A stretch of DNA of 64,000 nucleotides from Miltoncostaea sp050250915 (GCA_050250915.1 JBFWNT010000003.1:62001-126000); one strand, 5' to 3'. Shown: positions 8,864 to 17,081, numbered from the stretch's first letter. Notes: generated from the sequence alone by a model not told the origin. A program made the numbers and translations.

Positions 8864-8915
8864 CGCCGCCTCCCGCCCCGCGTGCCGTCCGGAGGCTACC
8901 CGCGCGCGCCGGTGG

Positions 8916-10283
8916 TCACCCTTCGGCCGCCCTCCGTGCCGGCTTCGGCGCGCGGAGGGTGCCGACGGCGGTCTTCACGACCGTGCCCGACCTGCTGATC
9001 GTGATCCGGTAGGCGCCCTTCGCGAGCCGGCGGTTCTTGAAGATCACCTTCACCGGGCCGGGGCTCTTCAGGCGGACGCGCTTGGTGAGCGTCAGGGCGG
9101 GCCGGCGCCGGGGGCCCTGCTGGAGCGTCACCACGGCGGGGCCGGCGACCGAGGAGCCGATCAGCACCGGGATTCCGCCGCTGCGGGCCGCACCGACGGT
9201 CAGGCCCTTGGCGAGGATGGTGGTGAGCCTGGCCTTGCCGCCGGCGACCGCGCCGGCGCCACCGCCGCCGGCGCCACCGCCGCCACCGCCGGTGGCGCTC
9301 CCGGTCACGGTGATCCTGCCGACGCCGGTCCGGACGGTGCCATCCGTCAGCGTGGCGGTGAGGGTCACGTCGTAGACGCCGGGCGCGGTGCCGGCCGGGA
9401 CGCCGACGGCCACCAGGGCGGTGACGTCCCCGTTGATCGGAGACGTGAGCGACGGCGAGAGCGGAACGGCCGTCGCTCCCGGCAGGGTCGTCGCCGCCTT
9501 GATCGTGACGTCGGCCGGGGGCACGTTGGAGTTGCGGATGACGAAGGGGAGGGAGGCGACGATGCCGGCGGGACCGGAGGCCTTCGCCGCGGAGGTGACG
9601 ACGCCGACGTCCTTGGCGAGGAGCTGGATGGTCGAGGAGTCGTCCTTGCAGTAGTGCCCCGCGGGCCCCGTCCCGTCGCCGTTGTCGGGCACGTCCGCGT
9701 TGAACGCGGTCAAGGAGTTCCCGCAGCTGACCGGACGGCTCGCGGGTCCCCGCGAGGTCACGTTCCGGAAGCCGACCACCGTACCCACCTTGAGCGATGC
9801 CGCGGTGGGCGACCCGTCCGGGCCGGGCGGGAATGTCAGCGTGAGCTTCGGCGCGACGGAGTGCGGGGCGGCGGGGTCGGTGGAGTAGCCGAACGGCGCC
9901 GAGATCCAACCGACCCACCTGGTGCCGGCGGCGGCCGGCTCCAGCCGCTGCAGCTCGGCGGCGTATCCCGGGCTCGACTCGAACGGCAACCCGAGGTCCG
10001 ACGTCAGGGTCTCGGCGGGCACCACCGCCGGGGGCACCTGAGCCGCGAACAGCACCTGGTAGGTCCCGGTGTTCGCGTTCAGGTCGCTGTTGCCCTTGTC
10101 GAAGGTGCAGAACATCGCCCCCGAGCCGCAGATCACCGGACTCGCGCTGGACTGACCGAGGCCGATGGAGAAGGTGGTGCCCCCGAACACCGCGCACCCC
10201 GAGGCGACGAGCGCGAGCGCCGCGGCCGCGACCACCGTGACGACGGTCCGGACACCCCGTCCCGCCATTCCGCTCCGTGACAT
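8916..10283 (-). CDS. Secreted lipoprotein with Gly-rich linker, unknown function
   Basis: 455 residues from ATG 10283, preceded by GGGAGATCAGG. The N-terminus is a lipoprotein signal: RTVVTVVAAAALALVASGC, with the lipobox VASGC placing the lipidated Cys near residue 30. The body has beta-sandwich-like segments (TLTFPPGPDGSP, VPAGTAPGVYDVTLTATL) resembling Ig-like surface domains. A linker of about 20 residues made almost only of Gly and Ala follows (codons around 9245-9300). A basic C-terminal domain of about 100 residues contains LTLTKRVRLKSPGPVKVIFK. No enzymatic motif was found. A structural or surface-display role is an inference. Confidence 0.75.
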   Translation of the reverse strand: MSRSGMAGRGVRTVVTVVAAAALALVASGCAVFGGTTFSIGLGQSSASPVICGSGAMFCTFDKGNSDLNANTGTYQVLFAAQVPPAVVPAETLTSDLGLPFESSPGYAAELQRLEPAAAGTRWVGWISAPFGYSTDPAAPHSVAPKLTLTFPPGPDGSPTAASLKVGTVVGFRNVTSRGPASRPVSCGNSLTAFNADVPDNGDGTGPAGHYCKDDSSTIQLLAKDVGVVTSAAKASGPAGIVASLPFVIRNSNVPPADVTIKAATTLPGATAVPLSPSLTSPINGDVTALVAVGVPAGTAPGVYDVTLTATLTDGTVRTGVGRITVTGSATGGGGGGAGGGGAGAVAGGKARLTTILAKGLTVGAARSGGIPVLIGSSVAGPAVVTLQQGPRRRPALTLTKRVRLKSPGPVKVIFKNRRLAKGAYRITISRSGTVVKTAVGTLRAPKPARRAAEG

Positions 10284-10383
10284 CCTGATCTCCCGAGACG
10301 CCTCGCGCGCCCCGGCCGGTGCGCGACGGAGAAGACACCCCGAGGGCGCGAACGGACGCAACCACCCAGGGGTCCAGGGCGAC

Positions 10384-10419
10384 CGCGGGGCTGTTTCGCC
10401 CCGCGTGGGTATCCTCGGG
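10384..10419. promoter_or_regulatory. Hairpin and possible promoter between divergent lipoprotein and aldehyde dehydrogenase genes
   Basis: CGCGGGGC / GCCCCGCG (10384-10405, 6-base loop) is a perfect 8-bp stem. Immediately downstream TATCCT (10410-10415) resembles a -10 element for the + strand and overlaps the small palindrome ATCC-TCG-GGAT. These are the only structured parts of the 170-base divergent region 10284-10453. Confidence 0.3.
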
Positions 10420-10453
10420 ATCCAGAGGCGACCGACGAGAACGGGGTTCAGCG

Positions 10454-11902
10454 ATGGCGATCCACAGTCCGGCACTCGACCCCTCGCAGCCCACCGGGCT
10501 CCTGCTCGACGGGATGTTCGAGGCGCGCGACACCCAGCTCGCGGTCGCGAACCCCTACACGGGCGACACCATCGCCACGGTCTCCGTCGGCGACGAGGAG
10601 GACGTCGCCCACGCCGTCAGGGAGGCGGCCAAGCACCTGCCGCCCGCCCCCGCGGCCGAGCGCGCCGCCATCCTGGAGCGCGCCGCCCGCCTGGTGTCCG
10701 AGCGCTCCGAGACGTTCGCCCGCACCGTCTGCCTGGAGGCCGGCAAGCCGCTGAAGCAGGCCCGGGCCGAGACCCAGCGCTGCGTCGACACCCTCACCTT
10801 CTCGGCGGTGGAGGCGCGCTCGCTGGCCGGCGAGGTGGTCCCCATGGACGCCAGCGCCGCCGGCGCCGGCAAGCTGGGCGTGATCGTCCGCGAGCCGCGC
10901 GGCGTGGTCGGCGCGATCTCGCCGTTCAACTTCCCGCTCAACCTGGTGTGCCACAAGCTGGCCCCCGCGATCGCCGCCGGGTGCCCCGTGGTGCTGAAGC
11001 CCGCGTCCTCCACCCCGCTGTCGGCCCTGCTGCTGGCGCGCACCCTCAAGGAGGCGGGCCTGCCGGACGGCGCCCTGTCGGTGGTGGTGGGGGGAGGCGG
11101 CACCGTCGGCAACGCCCTGGTCGACCACCCCGACGTCCCGATCATCTCGTTCACCGGCAGCCCGCCCGTCGGCTGGGGCATCCGCCAGCGCCAGCCGCGC
11201 AAGGAGGTGGCGCTCGAGCTCGGCAACTCCACGCCCGTCATCGTGGAGGCCGACGCCGACCTGGAGACCGCCGCCCGCAAGCTCGCGGCCTCCGGGTTCA
11301 CCCACGCCGGCCAGTCGTGCATCTCGGTGCAGCGGGTCTACGTGCAGAACGCCGCGCTCGACCGCTTCCGCGACCTGTTCGTCGCGGCCGTCCAGGGCCT
11401 GAAGGTGGGCGACCCGATGGACGCCGAGACCGACGTCGGCCCCGTCATCGACACCGACAACCGCGACCGCATCGTCGAGTGGATCGACGAGGCGCGACGG
11501 GCCGGCGCCGACGCGCTCACGGGCGGCACCGTCGTCGACGGCCTGATCCAGCCGACGGTGCTGGAGGGCATCGACCCGCGGATGAAGGTGTCGTGCGAGG
11601 AGGTGTTCGGGCCGGTGGTCGGCGTCGCCGGCTACGACACGATCGATGAGGCCATCGACCTGGCCAACTCCTCGCCGTTCGGCCTCCAGGCCGGCATCTT
11701 CACCGGGCGCGCCGACGCCGCCCTGGGCTGGGCGCGCCGCCTCCACTTCGGCGGGGTGCTCATCAACGAGACGCCCACCTTCCGCGCCGACCAGATGCCG
11801 TACGGCGGGGTGAAGGACAGCGGCAACACCCGGGAGGGCCCGCACTTCGCCGTGCGGACCATGACCGAGCAGAAGCTCATCCTGATCCAGATCCCGACGT
11901 AG
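10454..11902 (+). CDS. NAD(P)-dependent aldehyde dehydrogenase
   Basis: 482 residues, normal for the family. Asn159 in ISPFNFPLNL, Glu255 in VALELGNS and the nucleophile Cys289 in HAGQSCISVQRV are all in place, with the cofactor loop SFTGSPPVG. The C-terminal MPYGGVKDSGNTREGP matches the oligomerisation/closing motif. It oxidises an aldehyde to the acid, but the substrate cannot be told from sequence; the compact length and QSCISVQRV are like the lactaldehyde/succinate-semialdehyde branch. ATG 10454 was chosen because upstream in-frame residues do not fit the family. The next gene follows after 13 bases. Confidence 0.92.
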   Translation: MAIHSPALDPSQPTGLLLDGMFEARDTQLAVANPYTGDTIATVSVGDEEDVAHAVREAAKHLPPAPAAERAAILERAARLVSERSETFARTVCLEAGKPLKQARAETQRCVDTLTFSAVEARSLAGEVVPMDASAAGAGKLGVIVREPRGVVGAISPFNFPLNLVCHKLAPAIAAGCPVVLKPASSTPLSALLLARTLKEAGLPDGALSVVVGGGGTVGNALVDHPDVPIISFTGSPPVGWGIRQRQPRKEVALELGNSTPVIVEADADLETAARKLAASGFTHAGQSCISVQRVYVQNAALDRFRDLFVAAVQGLKVGDPMDAETDVGPVIDTDNRDRIVEWIDEARRAGADALTGGTVVDGLIQPTVLEGIDPRMKVSCEEVFGPVVGVAGYDTIDEAIDLANSSPFGLQAGIFTGRADAALGWARRLHFGGVLINETPTFRADQMPYGGVKDSGNTREGPHFAVRTMTEQKLILIQIPT

Positions 11903-11915
11903 GGCTCCCGACAGC

Positions 11916-12836
11916 GTGCGACGGTCTGGCCGGCTCGCCGTCGCCGGCGGGGTGGTGGTGGCCGCGGCCGTCGTCGTGACGGTCGCGCTGCTGTCGCGCG
12001 GCGGCGAGGGCCCGGCCACGACCGCCACCGGGACGATGGCCACGGGGCCGGGCACCGCGCCCGTCCCGCCGGTGAGCGAGCCGGCCCCGCCGCCCCCGGA
12101 CTTCCCCGGCGCCCCGCCGGCCGCCGCGCCGGTGGAGGTGCAGCGCGCGCCCGGTGGCGCCCCGATGGAGACCCGCTACTTCGACGACCAGGGGAACCTG
12201 ACGGTCGTGATCGCCGCGCTCCGCGCCGGCCCCGCCGCCTCCGGGCCGGGGGCGGTGGTGCGCTGCGGTTCGGCCGCCCACGCCGACGCCGGGTACCGCT
12301 GGACGCGCTTCCCCGTCGTCTGGCGGCTCTCGCGCATGGCGTCGCCCCCGGGCGTGCGCCGCCCGGCCGCCCTCGCCGCCATCCGGAGGGCGCGCGGGGT
12401 GTGGAACTCCACCCGCTCCCACTGCCCGGACATCCGCGACGCCAGCCGCGCCCGCTTCCGCTTCGCCGGCTCCACCCCGCGGCGGGTCGCCCGCGATGGC
12501 GTGAGCACCGTCGACGTCGGCAACGTCGCGGCCCTCGGCGGCGCCTGCCCCGGGGCGGTGGCCTGCACCATCACCTTCATCGCCGGCGGCAACCGCGCCG
12601 TGGAGAGCGACACCCGCATCTCCTCATCCGACGTCGCCGGCTTCAGCACGGCCCGACGCCCCGGCCGCCGCACGCTCGACGTGCAGAGCGTGATGGTCCA
12701 CGAGAGCGGCCACACCCTGGGGTTCGCCCATGTGAGCGCCCGCGACGTGGTGATGAACGCCTTCGTGCGGCGGGGCGGCGTCAGCGGACGCCTGCTCGGG
12801 CGCGGCGACGCGATCGCGAGCAACGCCAAGTACTGA
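11916..12836 (+). CDS. Secreted metzincin-like zinc protease
   Basis: 306 residues from GTG 11916. A membrane/signal segment (residues 7-26) is followed by a Pro/Ala/Thr-rich linker to about residue 80. The catalytic domain ends with the zinc site HESGHTLGFAH (His261, Glu262, His265, His271), which fits HExxHxxGxxH, and VVMN at about 277-280 as the Met-turn, as in matrixin/M10-like and M57-like peptidases. Cys169, Cys210 and Cys216 could form a disulfide. The likely role is extracellular or cell-wall proteolysis. It lies 13 bases after the aldehyde dehydrogenase and may be co-transcribed without being functionally related. Confidence 0.82.
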   Translation: MRRSGRLAVAGGVVVAAAVVVTVALLSRGGEGPATTATGTMATGPGTAPVPPVSEPAPPPPDFPGAPPAAAPVEVQRAPGGAPMETRYFDDQGNLTVVIAALRAGPAASGPGAVVRCGSAAHADAGYRWTRFPVVWRLSRMASPPGVRRPAALAAIRRARGVWNSTRSHCPDIRDASRARFRFAGSTPRRVARDGVSTVDVGNVAALGGACPGAVACTITFIAGGNRAVESDTRISSSDVAGFSTARRPGRRTLDVQSVMVHESGHTLGFAHVSARDVVMNAFVRRGGVSGRLLGRGDAIASNAKY

Positions 12837-12844
12837 GGTGAGTA

Positions 12845-12876
12845 CGGAGGGGGCGGGGTCCCGCCCGCCCCCTCCG
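12845..12876 (+). terminator. Very strong terminator-like hairpin after the protease gene
   Basis: CGGAGGGGGCGGG pairs perfectly with CCCGCCCCCTCCG over 13 bp around a 6-base loop, 8 bases past the protease stop at 12836. It lacks a T tract. Confidence 0.7.
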
Positions 12877-12981
12877 GTGATCCGGCCGCCCGGGTGCCCT
12901 CCGGATGGCCGGTCGCGACGCTCGTCGACCGAGGGTCCCTCGCTCGCGTGCGCCGTCCCGCACCGGATGCATCGTCGCCCT

Positions 12982-13195
12982 GAAGCCCGGCTTCATCCCT
13001 CGTTGGAGGGATTCGGACAGGCGACGCCGGTGTCGTGCGTCTCCGGAATCCGCATGGCCACGGACGCCGCGGGCCGCATCACCCGCAAGGAGGATCGCGC
13101 GTGGATGAATCTCATCAATGAGAGGTCTTTACTGATTGATCGGACCGGCCGTAGGATCGCGCCCGACTCCGCCCTTCATCGCCGTTTCCGGCGAT
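12982..13195 (+). promoter_or_regulatory. Palindrome-rich leader and promoter of the copper operon
   Basis: The 395-base gap 12837-13231 holds no gene. It contains three perfect palindromes: GAAGCC-C-GGCTTC (12982-12994), ATCCCTC-GTTG-GAGGGAT (12995-13012), directly adjoining, and ATCGCCG-TTTC-CGGCGAT (13178-13195). An AT-rich island at 13100-13140 includes TTTACT (13128-13133), spaced 18 bases from TAGGAT (13152-13157), a fair -35/-10 pair. The ribosome site AAGGGGG precedes ATG 13232. The paired palindromes upstream of the promoter fit binding sites for a dimeric activator or repressor; a copper sensor is a guess from the downstream genes. Confidence 0.45.
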
Positions 13196-13231
13196 TTCAG
13201 CCCGGCGGAGGACGGAACAAGGGGGCACTTC

Positions 13232-14278
13232 ATGGCGGTGCGTGCAACGCGAGGACGCCTCGCACTCCTCGGCGCCGGCGCGGTCGCCGCCGGCCTCCTG
13301 GTCCCGAACCTCGCGAGCGCCGCCACGGTGAAGGCGCAATGGGGCGGGTTCGACAAGACCGGGATCGAGTTCAACGCCCTGTACCCGAGCCAGATCACGG
13401 TGTCGAAGGGCGACAAGGTCCAGTTCGCGGTGAACGGGTTCCACACCCTCACCATCCCCGGCAAGGGTGCCAAGCTGCCCGCGTTCATCGTGCCGTCGAA
13501 GACGCTGAACCCGCCGACCAACGACCCGGCCGGCCAGCCGTACTGGTGGGGTGGCACGACTCCGCTGATCCAGGTCAACGGGGCCGCGTTCGCGCCGATC
13601 GGCGGGACGAGCGCGACCGGCAAGACCCTCAGTTCCGGCCTGCTCCCGGGCAACGCGCCGAAGTTCACGGTGACCTTCCCGAAGACCGGGACCTACCAGA
13701 TCCGATGCCTGGTCCACCCGAACATGAAGGGCACCGTCAAGGTGGTCGCGAGCTCGGGTGACACCGCCAAGAAGCAGGCGGCGAGGGCGAAGAAGGAGCT
13801 CGCCTCCCAGACGGCGACCGTGAAGGCGCTCGTCAAGAAGGCCGCATCCAGCTCCGGCCCCACGGTCTTCATCGGCCCCGGCACCAAGCAGGCGCAGCTC
13901 TTCGCCTTCGAGCCCGCCAACCGCAAGGTGGCGCCGGGCAGCACGGTCACGTTCACGATGTCCGGTGGCAACGAGGTCCACACGGTCGCGTTCGGACCGA
14001 GCGCCTTCGTGCAGAACGTCGCCAAGACGACCTTCCAGGGCCAGGGCGTCGACCTGGCGGGCGAGGGCTTCTACCCCTCCGACCCGCCGACGGCCGGTAT
14101 CCCGTCGCTCACGCCCACGAGCCACGGCAACGGGTTCCTGAACAGCGGCGCGCTGTCCGACAAGGGCACGGGGTTCCCGGTGCCGCACAGTTTCCAGGTC
14201 ACGTTCCCGACCGCGGGCACCTACGACTACATCTGCCTCGTCCACCCCGAGATGCACGGGACGATCACTGTCGGCTGA
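13232..14278 (+). CDS. Secreted protein with two cupredoxin (blue copper) domains
   Basis: 348 residues. A signal peptide occupies 1-31 (RLALLGAGAVAAGLL...LASA-A). Domain 1 has copper ligands His71, Cys159, His162 and Met165 (CLVHPNM); domain 2 has His250, Cys335, His338 and Met341 (CLVHPEM). A Lys/Ala-rich linker (about 177-205) joins them. Both type 1 sites are complete, so the protein should bind two copper ions and shuttle electrons or carry copper outside the membrane. The start has AAGGGGG eight bases before it. First gene of the cupredoxin / multicopper oxidase / cupredoxin / SCO1 set. Confidence 0.9.
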   Translation: MAVRATRGRLALLGAGAVAAGLLVPNLASAATVKAQWGGFDKTGIEFNALYPSQITVSKGDKVQFAVNGFHTLTIPGKGAKLPAFIVPSKTLNPPTNDPAGQPYWWGGTTPLIQVNGAAFAPIGGTSATGKTLSSGLLPGNAPKFTVTFPKTGTYQIRCLVHPNMKGTVKVVASSGDTAKKQAARAKKELASQTATVKALVKKAASSSGPTVFIGPGTKQAQLFAFEPANRKVAPGSTVTFTMSGGNEVHTVAFGPSAFVQNVAKTTFQGQGVDLAGEGFYPSDPPTAGIPSLTPTSHGNGFLNSGALSDKGTGFPVPHSFQVTFPTAGTYDYICLVHPEMHGTITVG

Positions 14279-14294
14279 CAGCCTCCCTCCGCGC

Positions 14295-15227
14295 GTGCGA
14301 CGGCCGGCCCTCGGGCCGGCCGTCGTGTGTCTGACGCTCCTCCTGGCGTGGGTCCTGGTGGGTCCCGCCCGGGCGGATGCCGCCACCCGCGAGTACTGGA
14401 TCGCGGCGGTCAACACGCAGTGGGACGTCGCACCCAACGGCGGCGACCCGGTCATGGGCACGACGATCGCGCCGGCCGACCGCACGTTCACCGCGGTGAT
14501 CTACCGGCGCTACACCAAGGGCTTCCGCAGGCCGTGGCCCAACACCGCCGAGTCCGGCGACAACGACGGCATGCCCGGCCCCACGATCCGCGCGAACGTG
14601 GGCGACACCGTGATCGTCCACTTCCGCAACCGGGACCACCACTACGGGTTGCCGCACTCCATGCACTTCCACGCGTTCAAGTACGCGCCCTCGAGCGACG
14701 GCGCGTACATCCCCTACCGCTCGGCGGGCGGCGGCAACGTGCCGGTCGGCAAGAGCTGGACCTACCGCCTGAAGGCGGTGAAGGACTCGTACGGCGTGTG
14801 GCCGTACCACGACCACTCGACGAGCATGCACCAGTCGATCGAGCTCGGGCTGTTCGGGACGATCGTGATTCCCAAGCCGGGCGAGCCGAAGCCCGACCGG
14901 GAGTTCGTGGTGTACCTGAACAACCAGAAGGGCTTCGACACGATCAACGGGCGCGCGTTCATCGGCAACACGCCCACGTTCCACGCCAAGGTGGGCGACC
15001 TGGTGCAGTGGGACGTCGTCGCGCTGGGCGAGAACTTCCACGTCTTCCACGTCCACGGCCACCGGTGGCTGCGGAACGGCGTGCCCACCGACTCCGAGCT
15101 GCTCGGCCCGTCCAGCACGCTCACGGTCCGATTCCGCGAGGACGCGCCCGGCACGTGGTACTGGCACTGCCACGTCGAGTCGCACCAGGACAACGGGATG
15201 ATCGGGCTGTACCGGGTGACCCGGTGA
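14295..15227 (+). CDS. Two-domain multicopper oxidase (small-laccase type)
   Basis: 310 residues from GTG 14295; a second in-frame GTG at 14325 is possible. A signal peptide runs to about residue 30 (PARADA-A). Domain 1 has trinuclear-centre histidines (HSMHFH at 121-126, YHDH at 171-174) but no Cys between them, so no type 1 copper. Domain 2 has HVHGH (252-256) and HCHVESHQDNGM (291-302), giving Cys292 with axial Met302. This is the type B arrangement, as in Streptomyces small laccase, which works as a trimer. It would oxidise phenols, metals or cuprous copper with O2. It lies between two cupredoxin genes. Confidence 0.92.
   Translation: MRRPALGPAVVCLTLLLAWVLVGPARADAATREYWIAAVNTQWDVAPNGGDPVMGTTIAPADRTFTAVIYRRYTKGFRRPWPNTAESGDNDGMPGPTIRANVGDTVIVHFRNRDHHYGLPHSMHFHAFKYAPSSDGAYIPYRSAGGGNVPVGKSWTYRLKAVKDSYGVWPYHDHSTSMHQSIELGLFGTIVIPKPGEPKPDREFVVYLNNQKGFDTINGRAFIGNTPTFHAKVGDLVQWDVVALGENFHVFHVHGHRWLRNGVPTDSELLGPSSTLTVRFREDAPGTWYWHCHVESHQDNGMIGLYRVTR
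14299..14324 (+). terminator. 12-bp hairpin at the start of the oxidase gene: attenuator or terminator
   Basis: GACGGCCGGCCC and GGGCCGGCCGTC are perfect complements separated by only TC, 20 bases after the first cupredoxin's stop. The following GTGTGTCTG is T-rich for this genome. The hairpin lies over codons 2-10 of the oxidase if GTG 14295 is the start, or just before the start if GTG 14325 is used. Confidence 0.5.
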
Positions 15228-16039
15228 TCGTGCTCGCGCAGCACCCCGCCATGCCGGACGTCCCGGTGGCGGCGGCCGTCCGCACCGTCGTCATCACGGA
15301 CGCCGGCTTCTCCCCGAGCGCCGTGGTGGTGGCGCCGGGGACGACGGTGACCTGGAACCAGGCCGGCCGCACCCGCCACACCGTGACCGCCGCCGGGGGC
15401 GCGTTCCACTCCCCAACGCTCATCCCGGGCGACAAGTTCACGATCTCCGCGCCCGGCACCCCCGGCGTCTACGCCTACCACTGCCAGTTCCACGCCTTCA
15501 TGCGCGGCACCGTGACCGTGTCCCTGGTGTCGCTGGCGGTGCCGGCGCCCATCACCACGGGCGGGCGCCCGGCGCTCAGCGGGACGGTGCCGGGGGCGCA
15601 GGAGGGCACCGTCGTCCACCTGCAGCGTCGCGTCCCCGGCGCGTGGGAGGAGGTGGGCGTCGCCGCCACCGGGTCGGGCGGGGCCTACTCGCTCACCGGG
15701 CCGGAGCTCACCGAGCGGACGGCGTTCCGGGCCGTGGTGGGCGACGCGGTGAGCCCCAGCATCCGCGCCGCGGTGCAGCCCGCGGTGGTCGTGACCCGCA
15801 GCGGCGCGCGGTTCGCGGTGCAGGTGAGGCCCGCCGGGGGCGGCGCCGTGCACCTGGAGCAGCTCGACCTGGACACGTACCGGTGGGAGATGGTCGCCGA
15901 GCGGCGGCTGTCGGCCGGACGGGCGCGCTTCACCCTGAAGGCGCCGGGGGTCTACCGTGCGATGGTCGAGGCGCGCGGCGGGCTCTCCGAGGCCGCGTCG
16001 CGGGTCGTCCAGTACAAACCCGGAGCCTTCCACGAATGA
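15224..16039 (+). CDS. Cupredoxin-domain protein with C-terminal beta-sandwich region
   Basis: 271 residues. The GTG start overlaps the oxidase's TGA by four bases (GTGA). The N-terminal domain has a full type 1 copper site: His52, Cys87, His90 and Met93 (CQFHAFM). The remaining 170 residues look like Ig-/carboxypeptidase-regulatory-like repeats (VVHLQRRVPGAWEEVGVAAT and a second copy). No convincing signal peptide follows this start, only AAAV near residue 17; either it is exported another way or the true start lies upstream inside the oxidase gene. The context suggests that it works with the oxidase in extracytoplasmic copper chemistry. Confidence 0.82.
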   Translation: MIVLAQHPAMPDVPVAAAVRTVVITDAGFSPSAVVVAPGTTVTWNQAGRTRHTVTAAGGAFHSPTLIPGDKFTISAPGTPGVYAYHCQFHAFMRGTVTVSLVSLAVPAPITTGGRPALSGTVPGAQEGTVVHLQRRVPGAWEEVGVAATGSGGAYSLTGPELTERTAFRAVVGDAVSPSIRAAVQPAVVVTRSGARFAVQVRPAGGGAVHLEQLDLDTYRWEMVAERRLSAGRARFTLKAPGVYRAMVEARGGLSEAASRVVQYKPGAFHE

Positions 16040-16704
16040 CCGCCCGCCGTCCGGCCGCCATCGGCGCCGCCCTCCTCGTCCTGCTCGCCATCCTCGTCGC
16101 CGCGGGGTGCGGCGGTGGCGACTCGGGCGACGGCGCCGCCGCCGAGGTGGTGTCGGTGGGGTCGCAGCCGGAGCACCTGGGGCACACCGGGACGGTCCCG
16201 TTCGAGGGCGGCACCATCTCCCCGATGCGGCAGGCCCCGCCCCTGGTGGGGAAGGACATCGACGGCAAGACGGTCAACATCCGGGACCTGAAGGGGCATC
16301 CGGTGCTCGTCACCTTCGTCTACGCCAACTGCCCCGACGTGTGCCCGCTGATCATGACCAACCTGCACCAGGTGCGGGAGAAGAGCGACCTCGGCAAGCA
16401 GATGCGCGTGATCGCCGTGTCCGTCGACCCGAAGGGCGACACCGTCCCGACGGTGCGGAAGTTCCTCCAGCGCCAGCGGGTCGGGAGCTTCGTGGACTAC
16501 GTCATCGGCGACCGCGCCCAGCTCGAGCCGCTGTGGAAGGCCTGGCAGGTGGCGACCCAGGTCCCGAAGGACAACCCGGAGTTGATCGAGCACTCCGCGC
16601 TGATCTACGGCGTGACCGCCAGCGGCCAGCTCGCGACGGCGTACCCGGTCGGGTTCGAGCCGGACGCCATCGTCCGCGACCTGGACCTTCTGGCCAACAA
16701 CTAG
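16036..16704 (+). CDS. SCO1/SenC-family copper chaperone lipoprotein
   Basis: 222 residues. A lipoprotein signal ends in VAAGC (Cys25). The thioredoxin-like SCO fold has copper ligands Cys99 and Cys103 (NCPDVC) and His186 (EHSALIY), all conserved. SCO proteins load the CuA site of cytochrome c oxidase or serve as thiol reductants. Here the gene starts at ATGA overlapping the cupredoxin stop, so it is the last gene of the copper operon. No oxidase subunits are in the window, so copper delivery to the multicopper oxidase or cupredoxins is an alternative. Its TAG stop is part of CTAG, which also stops the convergent gene. Confidence 0.93.
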   Translation: MTARRPAAIGAALLVLLAILVAAGCGGGDSGDGAAAEVVSVGSQPEHLGHTGTVPFEGGTISPMRQAPPLVGKDIDGKTVNIRDLKGHPVLVTFVYANCPDVCPLIMTNLHQVREKSDLGKQMRVIAVSVDPKGDTVPTVRKFLQRQRVGSFVDYVIGDRAQLEPLWKAWQVATQVPKDNPELIEHSALIYGVTASGQLATAYPVGFEPDAIVRDLDLLANN

Positions 16705-17081
16705 CGCCGGCGGGCGCGGCGCCGGTCGCGCCGGTCGCCCACGCCGAACACCGCCTGCAGGACGGCGTTCACCAGCCACACCACGATCGTCCCGCCGACG
16801 GCGGCCCAGAAGCCGTCGATGTCGAAGCCGGAGACGAGCCACGCGGTGAGCACCAGCATCAGCAGGTTCACGAAGAACAGCGCGATGCCCAGCGTGATCA
16901 CGATCAGCGGCAGCGACAGCAGCGTCACGATCGGCTTCACCAGGAAGTTGACCACCGCGAACACCGCGCCCGCGATCACCACCTTCCACGCGTCGTCGAA
17001 CGTGATGCCGTCGATGAGCCAGTCGGCCACGAACAGGGCGGCGACGTTGAACGCCCAGACGAGCAGGATGCGCGCGATCAC
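16701..17081 (-). CDS. Phage_holin_4_2 / DUF360-like membrane protein
   Basis: 126 residues with four hydrophobic helices (about 3-22, 30-55, 58-85, 92-112) and an Arg-rich C-terminus (DRRDRRRARRR). The pattern, with LVKPIVTLLSLPLIVITLG in the middle, matches the widespread bacterial family called phage holin family 4 superfamily II (PF04020), which is chromosomal and of unknown function. GTG 17081 overlaps the stop of the RraA-like gene by four bases. The name does not imply a phage here; no phage genes are near. Confidence 0.85.
   Translation of the reverse strand: MIARILLVWAFNVAALFVADWLIDGITFDDAWKVVIAGAVFAVVNFLVKPIVTLLSLPLIVITLGIALFFVNLLMLVLTAWLVSGFDIDGFWAAVGGTIVVWLVNAVLQAVFGVGDRRDRRRARRR

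Noticed and set aside
9240..9300. Possible repeat expansion locus in the lipoprotein gene
   Set aside because: The Gly/Ala linker uses mixed GGC, GGT, GGA and GCC codons, not a perfect tandem repeat, so slippage-type variation is not supported.
12838..13761. An open frame across the copper-operon leader
   Set aside because: It begins in a terminator hairpin and overlaps the signal peptide and first domain of the cupredoxin in another frame; no family features.
13232..16704. Copper nitrite reductase reading of the cupredoxin/oxidase cluster
   Set aside because: The oxidase has the His-rich trinuclear motifs of laccases in both domains, with HCHVESHQDNGM and no CuNIR-type type 1 site in domain 1.
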